From NCBI GenBank assembly GCA_029449245.1, contig JANATF010000005.1, positions 2,232,001 through 2,296,000 on the forward strand: DNA of 64,000 bases, read 5' to 3'. The notes under the pieces are model-generated. The model was given only the letters and a program-made list of their open reading frames with translations, was not told the DNA's origin and made no database searches. Below, piece after piece: positions 61,636 through 64,000 of this stretch (the stretch's first letter is position 1; each line of letters starts with the position of its first letter). Made by a program: the position numbers and the translations under genes. The DNA is from Mortierella alpina. Taxonomy: Eukaryota; Mortierellomycota; Mortierellomycetes; Mortierellales; Mortierellaceae.

Positions 61636-62272
61636 GGACATGAATAAAGACCAAGGTCCACATCATTCTCCTTATACGTTTTGTTCAAATGATCTTTTGT
61701 GAGAGTTTTTTTTTTTTTTTTTTTTTTCATCCGCGCAACCACTGCGGAAGGCACCCTCTAGCACCTATCCTGCACAACTTCTTTAGCCTGTTTTCTTTAC
61801 AAAACTGACTTGTGAATGAATTGTCAAGCTGAAAAGGTTGAGGGCATTCTTCCAGCTTTTGCATCCTCGACTGTCAAAGTTCGTATATCCTCCGAGACCT
61901 TTTATCTTGTTGGCTTCGTTGTTTTGCACCAAGTGAAAATGGTAGCGCTGCAATGCCTTCGATCCAATATATAACTTTGCCTGCACACTGTCTTGCAAAA
62001 CAAAATATAAAATGTAATGTCGCGTCCTTCGTCTTCATTCGAGTCCGCACGTGGCGAATGCATGCTATCATAATGTATTGTCATGGCGAACTTCGAGTTA
62101 ACGCGTACACGGTTCGGCACCTGGGTTGGCGACAACGTTTCAAATGTTATGTGGGAGACGATTGATCCGCAATGAGAGGCATTCAAAAGATGAACCAAGT
62201 TATCATGGGAAAAAATGCCTTCCTTTAGTGTTCTGACTTTGGTACAAGAGGCTAACTAGTATAGCGCCCCAC
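61636..62272. other. Tail-to-tail intergenic region
   Basis: Contains a T-run of about 23 (61706-61728), probably in the 3' end of the vWA gene. Nothing else is seen. Confidence 0.55.
61706..61728 (+). repeat. Homopolymer T23
   Basis: About 23 consecutive T shortly after the stop of the vWA-domain gene. Confidence 0.85.
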
Positions 62273-64000
62273 TTATGCAACGATTTTGGACACCTTTCCT
62301 ATACCCTTCGTCCTGCCCTCTCGGAAGATCTATCACAAACACAAGCATTACTGTTAACATCCTGTCGCAGGAAGAGCTGGTAACACAAGGACGTATACTC
62401 CAAGCACGCAACACAGGTCATCAGCTTACCAATCGTGCTCCAACTTTCAGGTAGGCGGGTTGCAGGAACTGGAACCTTACAGTCGCCCGGTCGCCTGTTC
62501 GCAAGATCTGATCCGGCTTGTCCATTGCCAAGACACGAGCAGTTTGTCGGACGGCACCGCAGTGGAGCATGGCCTGGTATTTGTGGCCAATAGTCGTCGA
62601 GTGATAAAGAACCAAAATCTCGGCCTCAAACTCTCTGCATCCTCGTGGCACTGGCGTCGTCTCCTTATCCAGCATGACCATGCCCTTACGGATGGTCGAT
62701 CGACGGATCTTTTTCAAACCAAACGACGCGCTCTGACCCGCGCATGCAAGAGGCACGTTCAGCCGCTTCCGCTGTATACTCTTGACAGTGACCATTTGGA
62801 AGGCGCCGTTGCCATCCGGTCCAAGATAGAGTTGATCTCCGGCGTGGACAATACCGTTCATCACGACTCCACTCACAACCGTTCCCACAAACGGTACTGA
62901 AAACGTGTCCGTGATCTGGTACTCAACTAGAAGCGGGGAATGCCAGCGGCGGCTGTCATGTTAGAATATGACGAGTTCAACTCAAAGCGCGCCATAAAGG
63001 ACTTTACAACGTTTGCACAGTCGTCTTGCCTGGTTCGTCCTTGTTGTATTTTTGACTGATGGGCAGAACATTCAAAAAGTTCTTGAGTAGGTCCAGTCCC
63101 ACGCCAGTGACGTTACTCACTTGGAAAATCGGGCAGATACGGTCACTGACAAAGTTTCCAGCGGTGACAACTACATCCTCATGCGACTACAAGCGGCAGA
63201 AATATACGATAGAAGGAAATCAGCTATTGATCCCTTTAGAGCGTACTGTGCCCTAATAGTATCTCACATCCATAGTTTAGCTGGCCTCTTACCTTGACAA
63301 ACATTGGGATCTTTCGGCAACCCGCAGATTTCAAAATCTTGGTCAGCTGCTTCACCGTGTTCTCCAATACGTTAGGGGGACACATATCGATCTTCGTAAT
63401 GACAACCAGCACTGGGACGCCCAATGCCAGCGACAAGCCCAAATGCTCTTTGGTCATGCCGATAATTCCAGCGTTCGCTCCAATCATGAGCATGACAAAA
63501 TCAGGAGCACAACCTGTCATTCCAAACACGGTGGTCTATTGCATCAAACGACAAGATTGCATCAAGGGATGGTAAGATGAAAGTTCTAGGACTATTCCAC
63601 TGTGCGGCTCGAAACGTTGTGCGAACTAACCTTGAGATATCGCTCGTGTCCAGCGAGATCAATGAACGAAAGAACCTGTTGATTGTACAAATATCTATTT
63701 TAGCAACGCTTCACCGAGAGAGAGTAAAACGACATCCTTCACACTGTTGGTAGTTACCTTGGCAGCCTTTCCACAGATCTCGTCCCATGGGGCGTTTCTG
63801 CCGTGAGACACCGTGGGGACTGGCACAGACTTTGCATCAAAGCCCAAGATCTCCATGCCAACCGAGGACGTGCGACCCGACTCGATTTCGTGCTTATGAC
63901 TATGACGCAAGAGAGATATGTGTTAAGCTGCTGAACTGACAGGGAAAGTAATAGAATCGAGGTCGTATATGCAAGTGTGCAAGACATATGCATACCGGAA
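62273..64000 (-). CDS. GTPBP1/GTPBP2-like translational GTPase, 3' part, GC-AG intron
   Basis: Partial: the 5' end is beyond the window. Seven exon pieces are seen: 64000-63996, 63899-63758, 63675-63631, 63535-63293, 63186-63030, 62926-62430 and 62329-62273. GTPase motifs: switch region [21 protein letters not shown]3 [20 protein letters not shown]4 [15 protein letters not shown]. Domain II follows: [20 protein letters not shown] and [20 protein letters not shown]. The last residues [18 protein letters not shown] close the EF-Tu-like barrel. GTPBP1 relatives work on elongating ribosomes and aid mRNA decay. The splice after KDEP uses a GC donor (CCAG/GCAAGA); only this gives [16 protein letters not shown]. 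No such gene is common in Ascomycota, which fits an early-diverging fungus (inference). Confidence 0.9.

Overview
The window is nuclear DNA from a filamentous fungus. Genes are spliced, with mostly 80-150 nt GT-AG introns. Intergenic gaps run from about 150 nt to 1.9 kb and are rich in pyrimidine tracts and microsatellites. The gene set (HAP5, RSC7/NPL6, PEX6, HOM6, ferric reductases, a GPI-anchored Ser/Thr protein) is fungal. The presence of a GlcN6P deaminase, an O-fucosyltransferase-like protein and a GTPBP1-like GTPase points to an early-diverging lineage such as Mortierellomycotina or Mucoromycota. That placement is inference. No tRNA, rRNA, transposon, CRISPR or bacterial-type operon was recognised.

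Layout. 1-5.3 kb: 3' part of a hydroxyisobutyryl-CoA hydrolase-like gene with a Cys-Pro repeat tail, a small secreted Cys/Asp-rich protein, a DUF3245-like nuclear protein and a GPI-anchored cell-surface protein. 7.2-9.8 kb: secreted M13 metallopeptidase. 10.1-20.9 kb: housekeeping and regulatory genes (HAP5/NF-YC, PP2A activator PTPA, a candidate securin, homoserine dehydrogenase, ankyrin-Nudix NUDT12/NPY1). 21.1-32.8 kb: an 11-exon ABCC transporter and a 10-exon PEX6, both on the minus strand. 33.3-34.7 kb: HTD2, divergent from PEX6. 34.8-42.4 kb: two tandem ferric reductases. 43.7-48.4 kb: an ARF-like protein that has lost its nucleotide-binding motifs, and RSC7/NPL6. 49.3-61.6 kb, all plus strand: proteasome assembly chaperone 1, GlcN6P deaminase, ribosomal protein uS8, an O-fucosyltransferase-like protein and a large von Willebrand A protein of unknown role. 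62.3-64.0 kb: 3' part of a GTPBP1-like GTPase that continues beyond the window.

Functional links. Iron and heme: the two ferric reductases each have an inverted pair of the 9-mer ATCTGATAA upstream, the type of site bound by fungal iron-repressor GATA factors. HAP5 belongs to the CCAAT complex that also controls iron genes in other fungi. The first gene carries heme-regulatory-like CPF motifs. Peroxisome: PEX6 lies a few kb from a NUDT12 homologue ending in the PTS1-like tripeptide SRM.

Exon boundaries were worked out by hand from reading frame, splice consensus and family fit. All joined models are in frame, but no transcript data were available.
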